A stretch of DNA of 64,000 nucleotides from Oceanicoccus sp. KOV_DT_Chl (lineage in GTDB: Bacteria > Pseudomonadota > Gammaproteobacteria > Pseudomonadales > Dasaniaceae), in the NCBI RefSeq assembly GCF_900120175.1, contig NZ_FQLF01000002.1, positions 1,736,001 through 1,800,000 on the forward strand, in the 5' to 3' direction. The notes beneath the pieces are model-generated. The model had not been told where the DNA came from and ran no database searches. It saw only the letters and a list, made by a program, of their open reading frames with translations. The position numbers and the translations under genes are program-made. Shown one piece after another: positions 1 through 9,900 of this stretch (position 1 is its first letter; each line of letters opens with the position of its first letter).

Positions 1-499
1 CCGGACCATAAATACCGGCGAAGCGAATAATTGAAAAAGCGATACCACTGGCCACCAGGCTTTGTTCGGCCTGCAGCAATCGCTTACCAGAAAAGCTAAC
101 AGGCTCCACCGGGCTGTACTCATCGACCCACTGGCCATCACTCTGGTGATAGACACTGGTGCTGGAAATAAAAAACAAACGTTTGATTTGCAGCGGTTGC
201 TTCAATCGCTGCAACACATTTAATAAACCCTGATTAAACACCTGTTCATAGCCCGCATCACTAAACGCTGCCGGGGTTAAGGTCATCACCACGCAATCAA
301 AAGATAAATCCGCCAACACGGAGAGCGTTGCCGCTACCGTCACATCCGCATTAATGGTTTTTAGCGGTGCCGGCAATAGCGATGAACGACGCAAGCCCCA
401 CACCTGATGTCCCGCCGCCGCCAACTGTAGACCCAAGGGTGTCCCAATATCACCGCACCCAACTATTAATATTTTTAATGCCACTGTGTATTCCTTCAT
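1..499 (-). CDS. NAD(P)-binding SDR / YeeZ-like protein, 3' end outside the window
   Basis: The minus strand from the ATG at 499 is open to the window edge, giving about 166 residues. The N-terminus has a Rossmann nucleotide-binding turn (ILIVGCGDIGTPLG) and further on FFISSTSVYHQSDG followed by a short acidic stretch, as in atypical extended SDR proteins of the YeeZ type. Substrate is unknown. It is divergent from oxyR with a 113-base gap that must hold both promoters. A GTG 15 bases downstream (484) is an alternative start. The C-terminal part lies outside the window, so the family call rests on the N-terminal half. Confidence 0.75.
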   Translation of the reverse strand, partial: MKEYTVALKILIVGCGDIGTPLGLQLAAAGHQVWGLRRSSLLPAPLKTINADVTVAATLSVLADLSFDCVVMTLTPAAFSDAGYEQVFNQGLLNVLQRLKQPLQIKRLFFISSTSVYHQSDGQWVDEYSPVEPVSFSGKRLLQAEQSLVASGIAFSIIRFAGIYGP

Positions 500-612
500 T
501 ATCCTGACGACTGCACCATTATCATCAATTAATAGAATAATAGTAATGGCAGAGTTCAATAGAAAATATTAATCTAGCAATTCTGTGTCTAACGTCATTA
601 AAAGGCTTAACC

Positions 613-1533
613 ATGACCTTAACCGAGCTGCGCTATATTGTCGCCCTGCAACAGACTCAACATTTTGGCAAAGCCGCAGAAAAATGTTTTGTCAGCCAAC
701 CTACGTTGAGCGTAGCGATAAAAAAACTTGAGGACGAGTTAAATGTGGCACTGTTTGAGCGCAGCCGCAATCAAGTACGCGCCACCCCGCTAGGTGAGCA
801 AATTATTAAGCAAGCACAAGTGGTGCTTGAACAGAGCCATCTAATTAATGAACTGGCCAATGCCGGCAAAGATCCCTTGGGCAGCAAATTATCCATTGGC
901 GCTATTTTCACTATTGGACCTTATCTTTTTCCGCATTTTGTTCCCAAGCTACAAAAAAATGCGCCTGCTATGCCTTTGTATATCGAAGAGAATTACACGG
1001 CGGTACTGCGCGAAAAATTACGTCAGGGCACACTGGATGTCATCGTTATCGCCCTGCCCTTCGCCGAGCCCGACGTGGTCACTCAGGCGCTATACGAGGA
1101 GCCCTTTGTGGTGTTATTAGCCAAAGACCACCCGTTGACGAAATCCAAAACCATCAACCCCAGGCAACTGGAAAAAGAGCAGGTGCTGTTACTGGGTGAA
1201 GGTCATTGTTTTCGCGATCAGGTGTTGGATGCCTGCCCCGGCTTACGTAAAAATATTCATCAAGGAAACCAGACTCTGCAATCGGTAGTCGAAGGCAGTT
1301 CGCTGGAGACGCTGAAATATATGGTCGCCTCGGGTTTGGGTATCACCGTGTTACCCGCTTCCGCAGCCAAGCTGGCAGATAATAACGCGCTGGTGACCCG
1401 GCCCTTTACCAACAATGCACCCCAGCGCACCGTTGCACTCGCTTGGCGCGCCAGTTTTCCCCGCCATAAAGCGGTGGATGTGTTAAGCCAAACAATCCGC
1501 CAATGTAAATTAGGCAGCGCGGTAAAGGCCTGA
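613..1533 (+). CDS. oxyR: LysR-type peroxide sensor OxyR
   Basis: Hydrogen-peroxide-responsive transcription factor of 306 residues, the usual OxyR length. It has an N-terminal winged helix-turn-helix (about residues 1-60, with the LysR pattern HFGKAAEKCFVSQPTLS) and a LysR substrate-binding domain. Cys199 in GEGHCFRDQ and Cys208 in LDACPG fall at exactly the numbering of the two redox cysteines that form the disulfide in E. coli OxyR, so a peroxide-sensing role is well supported. recG starts 2 bases after the stop, so the two are probably cotranscribed, an arrangement known from Pseudomonas. Another peroxide-stress gene, yaaA, lies 17 kb away at 18086. Confidence 0.95.
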   Translation: MTLTELRYIVALQQTQHFGKAAEKCFVSQPTLSVAIKKLEDELNVALFERSRNQVRATPLGEQIIKQAQVVLEQSHLINELANAGKDPLGSKLSIGAIFTIGPYLFPHFVPKLQKNAPAMPLYIEENYTAVLREKLRQGTLDVIVIALPFAEPDVVTQALYEEPFVVLLAKDHPLTKSKTINPRQLEKEQVLLLGEGHCFRDQVLDACPGLRKNIHQGNQTLQSVVEGSSLETLKYMVASGLGITVLPASAAKLADNNALVTRPFTNNAPQRTVALAWRASFPRHKAVDVLSQTIRQCKLGSAVKA

Positions 1534-1535
1534 GC

Positions 1536-3623
1536 ATGTCTACACCACCGACCTTGGATCGGGTAGCCATCGCCACCTTAAAAGGTGTAGGTCCAAAAAT
1601 GGCCGAGAAACTGGCCAGCCTCAGCATCCGCAGCGTACAGGACTTTTTGTTTCACTTACCGCTACGCTATCAGGACCGCACCCGTATTACCCCCATCGGC
1701 GCGCTGCAACCCGGCATGGATGCCGTGATCGAAGGTGACGTTAAAGCCGCTGATATCGTGTTTGGACGGCGCCGCAGTCTGGTTTGCCGACTGCAGGATG
1801 GTACCGGCACGGTGACGCTGCGATTTTTCCATTTTTCCGCAGCACAGAAACAAAATTTAACGCAAGGCACTAGACTGCGCTGCTATGGTGAAGCCCGTCG
1901 CGGAGCCAGTGGTCTGGAGTTTTATCACCCGGAATACCAAGCCGTTGACCCGGGCCAGCCGCTGAACATTGAAACATCACTCACCCCTATTTACCCCAGT
2001 ACCGAAGGTCTGAGTCAGCTAGGCTGGCGCAAACTCAATCAACAGGCCTTGCAGCTGTTACAGCCCAATACCCTGATTGAGTGGCTGCCGGATATTCCCA
2101 CAATTAATGGCCAGCAAATTCGGCTTGAACAAGCGTTGCTCTACCTGCATCAACCACCAACCGATGCTCCCACCCAGCTACTTCGAGAGGGCGAACACCC
2201 CTATCAGCAGCGGCTGGCTTTCGAAGAATTATTAGCGCACAACCTCAGTTTGTTAAAATTGCGACAACAAACCCAGCAGCAAGGCGCGCCCAGCTTTACC
2301 GATGGTGATCAACTGAGCCAACAATTTATCGAGCAGCTGGGTTTCACCCTCACCTCCGCCCAGCAACGGGTAGTCACGGAAATCAATAACGACTTGCAAC
2401 AGCGCAAACCCATGTTGCGGCTGGTGCAGGGCGATGTCGGTTCCGGCAAGACCGTGGTCGCCGCCCTGGCCGCCATCAAAGCTCTCGCCAGCGGCTACCA
2501 AGTCGCGCTCATGGCGCCTACCGAGATTCTGGCTGAGCAGCACTTCAATAATTTTTGCCAATGGCTACAACCACTGGGGATTTCTTTGGGCTGGCTGACC
2601 GGTAAGGTCAAAGGTAAGCAGCGCAGCCAGCAACTTACAGCGATTGCCGAGCATCAAACCCAGATGATCATTGGTACCCATGCGCTGTTTCAGGACGAGG
2701 TGCAATTTGCCAAGCTAGGGCTGGTGATTATCGACGAGCAACACCGCTTTGGCGTCCACCAGCGCCTGGCATTAAAAGAAAAAGCGCGGCAGGAAGTGGG
2801 GCACCCCCACCAGCTCATAATGACTGCCACCCCGATTCCCAGAACGCTGGCCATGAGCGCCTATGCCGATCTCGACACCTCGGTGATTGATGAATTACCA
2901 CCGGGCCGTACCCCGATCAACACCGTGGTTATTGATAATGGCCGTCGCGCGCAAGTGATCGAGCGAATTCGCAGTGCCTGCAGCGAGCAGCGGCAAGCCT
3001 ATTGGGTTTGCACCTTAATTGAAGAGTCAGAAACGCTGGCTGCCCAAGCCGCAGAAGACAGCTGTGAATTACTCACCGCAGCACTCCCGGACTTAAAAGT
3101 TGGCCTGATTCACGGGCGCATGAAAGCGGATCAAAAAGTTGCCGTCATGGAGGCTTTTAAAACCCATCAACTGGATGTACTGGTTGCCACCACGGTGATT
3201 GAAGTCGGCGTCGATGTGCCCAATGCCAGTTTGATGATTATCGAAAATGCCGAGCGGCTGGGGCTCGCCCAATTGCACCAGTTGCGCGGTCGTGTCGGGC
3301 GCGGCAGCACCGCCAGCCACTGCGTGCTAATGTATCAATCACCACTGGGACAGTTGGGTAAACAACGCTTGCAAACCATGCGCGCCAGCAGCGATGGCTT
3401 TGTGATTGCCGAAAAAGATCTGGCGTTACGGGGTCCCGGTGAATTACTCGGTACCCGGCAAACCGGCTTAATGCAGTTGCGTATCGCCGATCTGGAACGT
3501 GATAGCCATTTGCTTGAGCAAGTGCAAGCCACTGCCGAGCAATTACTGAGGCAACACCCCGAAGCGATTGATCCGCTAATTAAGCGCTGGCTGGCGGACA
3601 GCGAACAGTATGCGCAAGTGTAA
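1536..3623 (+). CDS. recG: ATP-dependent DNA helicase RecG
   Basis: Branch-migrating helicase that remodels stalled replication forks and Holliday junctions; 695 residues, close to the family norm. An N-terminal wedge/OB domain (about 1-230) precedes the helicase core. Visible motifs are Walker A GDVGSGKT (299-306), the DEQH box (400-403), TATPIPRT (430-437), and the C-terminal QLRGRVGRG motif VI with the RecG signature around KDLALRGPGELLGTRQ. The start ATG lies 2 bases after the oxyR stop, implying coupling. No disruption is visible. Confidence 0.97.
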   Translation: MSTPPTLDRVAIATLKGVGPKMAEKLASLSIRSVQDFLFHLPLRYQDRTRITPIGALQPGMDAVIEGDVKAADIVFGRRRSLVCRLQDGTGTVTLRFFHFSAAQKQNLTQGTRLRCYGEARRGASGLEFYHPEYQAVDPGQPLNIETSLTPIYPSTEGLSQLGWRKLNQQALQLLQPNTLIEWLPDIPTINGQQIRLEQALLYLHQPPTDAPTQLLREGEHPYQQRLAFEELLAHNLSLLKLRQQTQQQGAPSFTDGDQLSQQFIEQLGFTLTSAQQRVVTEINNDLQQRKPMLRLVQGDVGSGKTVVAALAAIKALASGYQVALMAPTEILAEQHFNNFCQWLQPLGISLGWLTGKVKGKQRSQQLTAIAEHQTQMIIGTHALFQDEVQFAKLGLVIIDEQHRFGVHQRLALKEKARQEVGHPHQLIMTATPIPRTLAMSAYADLDTSVIDELPPGRTPINTVVIDNGRRAQVIERIRSACSEQRQAYWVCTLIEESETLAAQAAEDSCELLTAALPDLKVGLIHGRMKADQKVAVMEAFKTHQLDVLVATTVIEVGVDVPNASLMIIENAERLGLAQLHQLRGRVGRGSTASHCVLMYQSPLGQLGKQRLQTMRASSDGFVIAEKDLALRGPGELLGTRQTGLMQLRIADLERDSHLLEQVQATAEQLLRQHPEAIDPLIKRWLADSEQYAQV

Positions 3624-3824
3624 CGCCGCTGTTCCTTGTTTTCTTTTCTGCGAATTGGCGCACATTACGCTTTCGAAATTAAGCACTTACGTCACGGTAA
3701 GCTAAACTGGTACTCACGTTATAATAATAGACCGCCAGACCTCCCTCAGAACAGCCATAGAGCTGAGCCGGATACGGTGTTTTTTTGGTTTTGGCACCAG
3801 CAGTAATCTATCAAGGAGCATTAC

Positions 3825-5191
3825 ATGTCAGTCCCGGCTGTCATTGAACAGGTATTAACCCAGCACGATATTGAATTCAACGTCATTGATGCGCATCCCA
3901 GTGCCCAGCTTCAAGGCACAGCCAGAAGCTCGGTGCTGCAAGATAGTCAGGGCAAACTACAAGCGATCTATCCCGCTGAAAGTATCCTCGATGTAGACGC
4001 ATTGCGAGCCCATACCAAGCGCGAGCTCAAAGCCACATCGCTGGAAGATGTCCAAACTCTTTGTTCATCGGCTCAACTCAGCCAACTGACCAATGTGCCA
4101 AAAGCTCTAGGGCTGGACATCGTCATCGACCAGCGCCTGTTAGAATGCACTGAATTAACACTGGAAACCGGTAACGAACAACATTTTGTCAGCCTCAGCG
4201 CCGCGCAATTTAAACAGCTGATTGGTGATGCACTAGTGGCTAATATCGCAGTGACAGAGGCTGAACTGCAAACAACTTCACTGGATAGCGCGGCCGATAC
4301 CGACCAAATTACTGCCGCTGTCGCCAACTTCACCCAATTGCGGATCAAGCAGCGGCTGGAAGAAACGTTGGAATTCCCCCCCTGCCAGACACTGCGCAAC
4401 GGATTATCAAATTGCGGGTTGACCCCAATGCCGATATCAAAGATCTAACGGATATTGTGGAAAGTGATCCCTCACTAGCGGCTCAAGTCGTAAGCTGGGC
4501 GGCTTCCCCCTATTACGCAGCACCAGGAAAAATCAAATCGGTACACGATGCCATTGTCCGTGTACTGGGTTTTGATTTAGTGCTCAACCTGTCACTCGGC
4601 CTGGCACTGGGTAAAACCATGGCACTGCCCAAAGAAGCCGCCAAAGGCTTTACCCCATATTGGGAACAGGCAGTCTATGCCGCCACTGCGGTGGAGGCTC
4701 TGGTCGGCGCAATCCCGCCGAAACAGCGTCCCACCATGGGCATGGCCTATTTATCCGGTCTGCTGCATAACTTTGGCTACCTGATTTTAGCCGAAGTATT
4801 TCCACCCCATTTTGCTAATATTTGCCGTTATCAGGAAGCAAACCCCTTTTCCAACCACAGCCATATCGAACGGCACTTGATCGGCGTTACCCGGGAACAA
4901 CTGGGGAGCTGGTTAATGCGTTTATGGAATATGCCTGACGAAGTATGTGATGCGCTGCGATTTCAAAATGAAGCCAACTATGACGGTGACAATCAGCAGT
5001 ATGCGAAACTACTCTTTATAGCGATGCGCCTATTGCGCACGCATGGCATTGGCGACGCGGCCTTAACACCCATTGCTGACAGTCTATTCGAGGAGCTGCA
5101 CCTGGATCGCGAAAAAGCCGAGGAGGCCATTGCTAAAATGATGGAATCTTCCGCTGAGCTAAACCTCATGGCTGCCAATATGGCAGCTTAA
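3825..5191 (+). pseudogene. YbaK-type deacylase domain + HDOD domain protein, split by a -1 frameshift
   Basis: Two consecutive reading frames encode the halves of one known architecture. The first part (from ATG 3825, with an AAGGAG ribosome site 8 bases upstream) is a YbaK/aminoacyl-tRNA deacylase-like domain that runs into a false tail ending at 4448. The second frame, to 5191, is an HDOD signalling domain (VESDPSLAAQVVSWAASPYY, then SVHDAIVRVLGFD). The second frame has only a TTG candidate start at 4412. Adding one C to the run of seven at 4376-4382 restores RLEETLEFPPLPDTAQRIIK across the junction and yields 455 residues, typical of this fusion in Pseudomonas relatives. It may be a real frameshift or a sequencing error. 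Its role is inferred to be signalling or stress regulation; the target is unknown. Confidence 0.85.
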
Positions 5192-5210
5192 AATCGACAT
5201 TGATGCTAGC

Positions 5211-5236
5211 AAGGGCTGATTATTCAGCCCTTTTTT
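5211..5236 (+). terminator. Rho-independent terminator after the YbaK-HDOD gene
   Basis: Stem AAGGGCTGA / TCAGCCCTT (5211-5219 with 5224-5232), loop TTAT, followed by a T tract to 5236. It lies 20 bases after the HDOD stop and just before the convergent GNAT gene. Confidence 0.85.
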
Positions 5237-5245
5237 ATTACTTGC

Positions 5246-5710
5246 TCACGCAATCAGCAAAATCATTTGTTGGTATTGCACCCCGGAAATAGCATGCTGA
5301 TACGTTCCAGCAAATTCCACAAAGCCATGGCTGCGATAAAATTCAATCGCTTCCAGTCTTGCGCTCAACAGGATGCCCTCGGCCCGCAATTGCGTCGCAC
5401 GGGCGATAACCGCACGCAATAACATATCCCGATATCCGCAGTACATAAATGGTCGCGCCACCGCCATTTTTGATAACTGCAAATAACGGCGTCCTGAACC
5501 AGCCGTTATTGCGGTTAATTGACCACAGGCAATGACTTTCTGAAACTGAATAATAGCGGCGGTATAGTGTTGCTGGGGGTTTGCTGGATCAGGGCTAACT
5601 CGCTCTGAAGCCGGGAAAATCCAATCGCAGAGTTGGTGTACGGTATTGAAATCGCTATCGCCAGTGGCGAACCACTGTACGGCAACATTTGGTTTAATCT
5701 GAATTAACAT
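5246..5710 (-). CDS. GNAT-family N-acetyltransferase
   Basis: A 154-residue protein starting MLIQIKPNVAVQWFATG. The C-terminal part has the GNAT fold pattern: a central strand (LSKMAVARPFMYCGYRDMLLRAVIARATQLRAEGILLSARLEAIEFYRSHGFVEFAG), in which the helix after the strand and the EFYRSHGFVEF motif are typical. The frame stays open upstream to 5953, but that extension overlaps the divergent MFS gene and looks non-coding, so the ATG at 5710 is preferred. The acceptor substrate is unknown. Confidence 0.75.
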   Translation of the reverse strand: MLIQIKPNVAVQWFATGDSDFNTVHQLCDWIFPASERVSPDPANPQQHYTAAIIQFQKVIACGQLTAITAGSGRRYLQLSKMAVARPFMYCGYRDMLLRAVIARATQLRAEGILLSARLEAIEFYRSHGFVEFAGTYQHAISGVQYQQMILLIA

Positions 5711-5893
5711 AGGCTGTAATCCTTTACTGAAAAATGTAACAGCACTCTTCCTGAGTAGCCGCCCTATCATAAGCCTATTAACGAAAATAATCTTGCACCT
5801 AACGAGACTATTTCGTTGCTTAACAGCTAGCACTGAAACCGTTACCATGCGCGCTCTAACAACAATAATGTGGCACCGCACTCTGGAGTATCC

Positions 5894-7183
5894 ATGTCTC
5901 AACCCCGCACAACCTTCCTCGGTGTAGCACTGAGCGACGGCGTCCGTCGCCACAATTTAATCGCCTATATGTTTATCGCGCTGGTGTCATCCGGCTATGC
6001 CGGTTTACTGGCAATGCTGGAACCGGGCTTATTACAGGTACTGGAAGTCCCATTTGAAGAGCAGGGATTAATCACCGGCAACCTCCGAGTTATGCAGGAG
6101 TTGGTCTATATCGCGTTAATGGGGGTGTTCGGGGTCTTTGCAGACCGCATTGGCCGCCGCCTGATCTATGTCTGCGGTATGTTGTGTATCGCCTTTGGTT
6201 ACACTATTTACCCATTTGCCAGCAGTATCGAACAGTTGGTGCTGTACCGGCTGATTATCGCCGCCGGTGGTGCCGCGATGATGGGGATGATGATTACAGT
6301 GATCTCCGATTACACCCGCAATGAAACCCGCGGTCGCGCCAATGGCATTCAGGGTTTAATGGCCACACTGGGCGCCTTCATTCCGCCGCTATTGGGTTTT
6401 GTACCAAAAGTGTTAGTCGATCAGGGCTACAGCGAAGTGCAAGCTCTGCAAGGTGCATTTATAGCGGCCGGCTCACTGGGACTGCTGGGCGCCATTATCG
6501 GTTGGTTTGGGCTGGCTAAAACTGTTGGCATCCAGGCTAGTGCCGCCAGCGAAAAAATCACCGACATGCTCAAGCACGGCCTGCGAGCCGCCCGTGACCC
6601 TGCCACCGGATTATCCTACGGCGCTGCCTTTATTTCTCGCGGCGATTTAGCCGTTACCGGCGCGTTTATGGGACTGTGGTTTGTGCAGTACGGCGTCGGC
6701 GAACTGGGTATGAGTTTCAGTGAAGCGATGGGCACGCTGTCAGCACCGAGAGTGTTCACCACCGTATTTGGTGCGCTAGTCGGCGCCATCCTGATGGGTA
6801 TTATCAGCGACAAAATCAGCAAAGTAGCGGCAGTCTCGCTGGCTTCCGGGATGGCAGCCGTCGTCTACCTCGCCATCTATTTTGTCGACGATCCCACCGC
6901 TAATTGGGTCTGGGGCTTAATGTTTTTAATGGGGATTGCCGAGATCAGTGCCTTTGTCAGCAGCCAGGCCTTGGTCGGTCAACAAGCACCGGAGCAACGC
7001 CGCGGCGCTGTCATTGGTTTTTTTGGGACTGCAGGTGCGGTGGGTATTTTAGTCGGCAGTGGCGGTGGTGGATGGCTGTTCAAACACTATGGACCTACCA
7101 GTCCGTTTGTACTATTCGGGGTATTGAATTTGACCGTATTTATCTGGTCATTATGGGTAAAACGCATTCATCGCGACGGATAA
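5894..7183 (+). CDS. Major facilitator superfamily transporter
   Basis: 429 residues with about 12 hydrophobic segments in two halves. The loop 2-3 signature region reads GVFADRIGRRLIYVCG, matching the MFS GX(3)DRXGRR motif, and the C-terminal half contains GIISDKISKVAAVS in the equivalent place. The start ATG at 5894 follows a GGAG ribosome site (5885-5888); an in-frame ATG at 5870 lacks one. The substrate cannot be named from sequence. The gene is divergent from the GNAT gene, with about 180 bases between the starts. Confidence 0.9.
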   Translation: MSQPRTTFLGVALSDGVRRHNLIAYMFIALVSSGYAGLLAMLEPGLLQVLEVPFEEQGLITGNLRVMQELVYIALMGVFGVFADRIGRRLIYVCGMLCIAFGYTIYPFASSIEQLVLYRLIIAAGGAAMMGMMITVISDYTRNETRGRANGIQGLMATLGAFIPPLLGFVPKVLVDQGYSEVQALQGAFIAAGSLGLLGAIIGWFGLAKTVGIQASAASEKITDMLKHGLRAARDPATGLSYGAAFISRGDLAVTGAFMGLWFVQYGVGELGMSFSEAMGTLSAPRVFTTVFGALVGAILMGIISDKISKVAAVSLASGMAAVVYLAIYFVDDPTANWVWGLMFLMGIAEISAFVSSQALVGQQAPEQRRGAVIGFFGTAGAVGILVGSGGGGWLFKHYGPTSPFVLFGVLNLTVFIWSLWVKRIHRDG

Positions 7184-7194
7184 AAAGCAGAAAT

Positions 7195-7216
7195 AAAAAG
7201 GGGCGGTTACCCGCCC
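7195..7216 (-). terminator. Terminator for the small ORF at 7242
   Basis: GGGCGG / CCGCCC stem (7201-7206 with 7211-7216), loop TTAC. On the minus strand it is followed by a T run (complement of 7195-7199). Convergent with the MFS gene. Confidence 0.75.
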
Positions 7217-7241
7217 AACATGCTGAGCTAACTCTCGAAGG

Positions 7242-7499
7242 TTAGTGCAAAGTAAACTCGGTAACGGATGTGCTGTTGCCGTCTTCATAGCGACAAGCTT
7301 CCATCCAAAGTGGCCATTCCATAGGTAACACTTGTTCAATGGTTTGCTGGGCCTGAATCTGATCCACCATGGGTAATTCGCTGACAAAGCTCATCAGCTG
7401 GGTCAGATGATCACGGGCCTGACATAACACATCCAGATCATCCTGTTGCTGTGCCCACAGGATGCTGTTTTGTAAATTCTCAATATGATGACTTAGCAT
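7242..7499 (-). CDS. Small hypothetical protein, 85 residues
   Basis: Family not recognised. Predicted to be soluble and acidic, with helical glutamine-rich segments (NLQNSILWAQQQDDLDVLCQ); no signal peptide or membrane segment. The start is supported by GGGGAA 7 bases before the ATG at 7499 and by a terminator 25 bases after the stop, so it is probably a real single-gene transcription unit. No function can be assigned. Confidence 0.65.
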   Translation of the reverse strand: MLSHHIENLQNSILWAQQQDDLDVLCQARDHLTQLMSFVSELPMVDQIQAQQTIEQVLPMEWPLWMEACRYEDGNSTSVTEFTLH

Positions 7500-7806
7500 G
7501 ATGTTTCCCCAATCTTTGTTGGTTGCGACTTATTATGTTGTCGCTGCTAGTGGTGGCGGTGCTTCTGCACTCTTCCCCGGTTATACGAGATATAGCAAGC
7601 GACGGGCCAACTTTAGAAACAAAGCGAGAACATCCATATAAGAAGTTGTTTTATAAGAGGAATTTTTATTTTACATGGTGATTGCAGGGCGTTTTCAACC
7701 GCCGCGAAAGACAATATTTTGGCGGCCACTCAGCGCCATCATTCCTATCCGGTCGACGCTGTGTCAAAAAACTTGCTCTTGGCTTGCGTCAACAAAAGGA
7801 ACTGCC
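7500..7806. other. Intergenic gap with no recognised gene
   Basis: About 300 bases between the start of the small ORF and the terminator of the dicarboxylate symporter. No protein-like frame with a ribosome site, tRNA or clear repeat was seen. It probably contains only the promoter of the 7242-7499 gene. Confidence 0.5.
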
Positions 7807-7841
7807 AAAAAAAAGAGCTGCTAAATAGCAGCTCTTTTTTT
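7807..7841 (-). terminator. Bidirectional-type terminator after the symporter gene
   Basis: Stem GAGCTGCTA / TAGCAGCTC (7815-7823 with 7826-7834), flanked by an A run (7807-7814) and a T run (7835-7841), so it can work on either strand. It directly follows the stop of the symporter gene (minus strand). Confidence 0.85.
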
Positions 7842-7861
7842 CAACTCAAAACTGATCAACG

Positions 7862-9139
7862 TCAACCAGCCGCCACATTGGTTTGCTCACCCTCGGAGCG
7901 AGCAATTACTACTGCCCCACAGGAGTCACTGTACACATTCACCGCTGTGCGCATCATATCCAAAACCCGGTCGGTCACCAGCAATAGACCCAAACCTTCC
8001 AGCGGCAGACCAATCACTCCCAAAATAACAGTGATCGCTACCAAGCTGGCCGCTGGAATACCCGCCACCCCTATGGAGGTCAGCAAGGCAACCAGCACGA
8101 TGGTGAATTGCTGCACCAGACTCAAATCAATACCGTAGGCTTGGGCAATAAACATCGCCGCCACACACTCGTATAAAGCCGTGCCGTCCATATTAATCGT
8201 AGCACCCAGTGGCAATACAAAACTGGTGGTTTGATTGGACACACCGACTTCGCGCTCAACCTTCTCCAAGGTCAACGGCAAGGTGGCAGAACTCGACGCC
8301 GTAGAAAAAGCCGTTAACATTACTGGTGACATTAATTTGAAAAAACTGCCTGGCTTTACTCCGGATAATCGCAGTATCACCGACATAGTAATAAACGCAT
8401 GAAACGCTAACCCGAAAGCCACAGTAAAAAAGAAAATAATCATCGGTTTAAACGCGGCAAAACCGGTTACCGCCACGGTGCCTGCCACTAAACCAAATAC
8501 ACCATAGGGCGCAAATTTCATTACCCACATGGTAATTAACATCATGGTTTCAAAAATGGATTGCCAAAAATCTTTTATTAATTGGCTTTTCCCGGTTTCG
8601 ATTTTAGTCATAAAAAAACCGAACACGATAGCAAAGAAGATAAGCCCCAGCATTTCGCCATTAACCGCTGCAGCAACTACATTGGTCGGTACCATGCGCA
8701 GAAAAATACCACTGATATCACCAGCACTTCTGCCCTCTACTTTTTGTACCACATCAGCCAGTGCATTTTTATCGGTAGTAAGGTTCAGCTGCTCACCGGC
8801 AGGCTTACCTTCAATCAGCCCTGGCTGGGTGATATTGACCAATGCCAAACCGACCAATATTGCCAACAAGCTAGTAGTGGCATAAAACAGAATCGTTTTC
8901 CCGCCCAACCGGCCCAAATGCTCACTATTACCGATGCCAGAGATACCGGTAATTATTGATGACATGACCAAGGGTACAATAATCATCTTTAAGGCATTAA
9001 GAAATAAAGTACCGAGAAATTGATAAATGGCTAAAAAGGACACCCCGAATAATTCAGCCTCGGGACCAGTAACAGTGCCAGCAATACCGGCGAGAAGAAT
9101 TGCGATCAGAATTTGCCAATGCAGTGCGAGATTTTTCAT
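7862..9139 (-). CDS. Dicarboxylate/amino acid:cation symporter (DAACS family)
   Basis: 425-residue inner-membrane secondary transporter of the GltP/DctA/GltS fold. Family landmarks are the serine-rich hairpin TAFSTASSSATLPLT and the NMDGT motif in GATINMDGTALYE, both of which line the substrate and sodium/proton site. About eight membrane helices plus two hairpins are expected, and the hydrophobicity pattern agrees. The substrate is probably a C4-dicarboxylate or acidic amino acid; the sequence does not separate these. Monocistronic: terminator downstream and a separate gene behind it. Confidence 0.93.
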   Translation of the reverse strand: MKNLALHWQILIAILLAGIAGTVTGPEAELFGVSFLAIYQFLGTLFLNALKMIIVPLVMSSIITGISGIGNSEHLGRLGGKTILFYATTSLLAILVGLALVNITQPGLIEGKPAGEQLNLTTDKNALADVVQKVEGRSAGDISGIFLRMVPTNVVAAAVNGEMLGLIFFAIVFGFFMTKIETGKSQLIKDFWQSIFETMMLITMWVMKFAPYGVFGLVAGTVAVTGFAAFKPMIIFFFTVAFGLAFHAFITMSVILRLSGVKPGSFFKLMSPVMLTAFSTASSSATLPLTLEKVEREVGVSNQTTSFVLPLGATINMDGTALYECVAAMFIAQAYGIDLSLVQQFTIVLVALLTSIGVAGIPAASLVAITVILGVIGLPLEGLGLLLVTDRVLDMMRTAVNVYSDSCGAVVIARSEGEQTNVAAG

Positions 9140-9230
9140 ACCCTTTCCATTTGTTATTAGGAGTGAACAATAAGCGTGCAGCGTGGCCTAATACTACGCT
9201 AAATAAAAATGAATGATAGCCTGAGTTAGC

Positions 9231-9800
9231 TTAGCTCCGCTTAGCTGTCTGCATCAATAACTGCAATAAAGCAGGCTTGCCCAGTTGCCGTAATCGATTG
9301 ATATTATTTTCCGGGATTTTTTCCGGGTCCGGGTAGCCTGCTAACGCCCGACTTAGCTGCGCCTCTCGAATAAAGTGTAGCATTGGATAAGGTGAGCGAT
9401 TGGTATAGTGACTAACGTCATCAGCATCGACACCCTCAAAACAATAATCAGGATGAAAGCTGGCTATTTGAATAACGCCATCCAAACCAACCTCGGTCAA
9501 TACCTCTTCGGCTAATTCTACCAGTCCCCAATACTGATCAAAATCCTGCAGCCCTTGGCTGAAGACCAACAAACTGGTGGCAATGGAATCTTCATCCTGT
9601 TGCTGTAATAAATCCAATTGTTTCAACACCGCCACCAGTTGCTCTTCATGTGTCTGTGCTGCACACACTTCAATATGCAAGCTCTGCTCATTCACCACCG
9701 CAGCAGCAAATGGGCATAGATTTAAACCAATCACAATACCTTGTAACCAGTCCATAGTTTGCTGAGCTGGGTTATTGCTAGCGCTGCTATTGCGGTTCAT
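9231..9800 (-). CDS. DUF1415 family protein
   Basis: 189 residues matching the DUF1415 pattern: an N-terminal WLQGIVIGLNLCPFA with a conserved cysteine, a central LVFSQGLQDFDQYWG, and IQIASFHPDYCFEGVDADDVSHYTNRSPYPMLHFIRE. The biochemical function of the family is not known to me. No signal peptide; predicted cytoplasmic. The start at 9800 is the first ATG; a second in-frame ATG (residue 16) just before the conserved domain is possible. Confidence 0.85.
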   Translation of the reverse strand: MNRNSSASNNPAQQTMDWLQGIVIGLNLCPFAAAVVNEQSLHIEVCAAQTHEEQLVAVLKQLDLLQQQDEDSIATSLLVFSQGLQDFDQYWGLVELAEEVLTEVGLDGVIQIASFHPDYCFEGVDADDVSHYTNRSPYPMLHFIREAQLSRALAGYPDPEKIPENNINRLRQLGKPALLQLLMQTAKRS

Positions 9801-9845
9801 TTTATGTTACCCAAACGTTGTTGTTAAAAATAAATATTCGCCCAT

Positions 9846-9879
9846 AAAAAAACGGATAATGCATAAACATCATCCGTTT
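9846..9879 (-). terminator. Terminator downstream of the HU gene
   Basis: AAACGGAT / ATCCGTTT arms (9850-9857 with 9872-9879) with extra inner pairing. On the minus strand the T run corresponds to 9846-9852. It lies 22 bases past the HU stop. Confidence 0.75.
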
Positions 9880-9900
9880 CACTAGCCATACAATTAAACT

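Noticed and set aside
4376-4382. Programmed frameshift or phase-variable switch at the C run
   Set aside because: Cannot be excluded, but four more one-base losses elsewhere make assembly error the simpler reading.
5711-5953. N-terminal extension of the GNAT gene
   Set aside because: Overlaps the divergent MFS gene start and lacks conserved sequence; ATG 5710 is better.
7719-8138. Open frame on the plus strand
   Set aside because: Antisense to the symporter gene and crosses its terminator; composition not protein-like.
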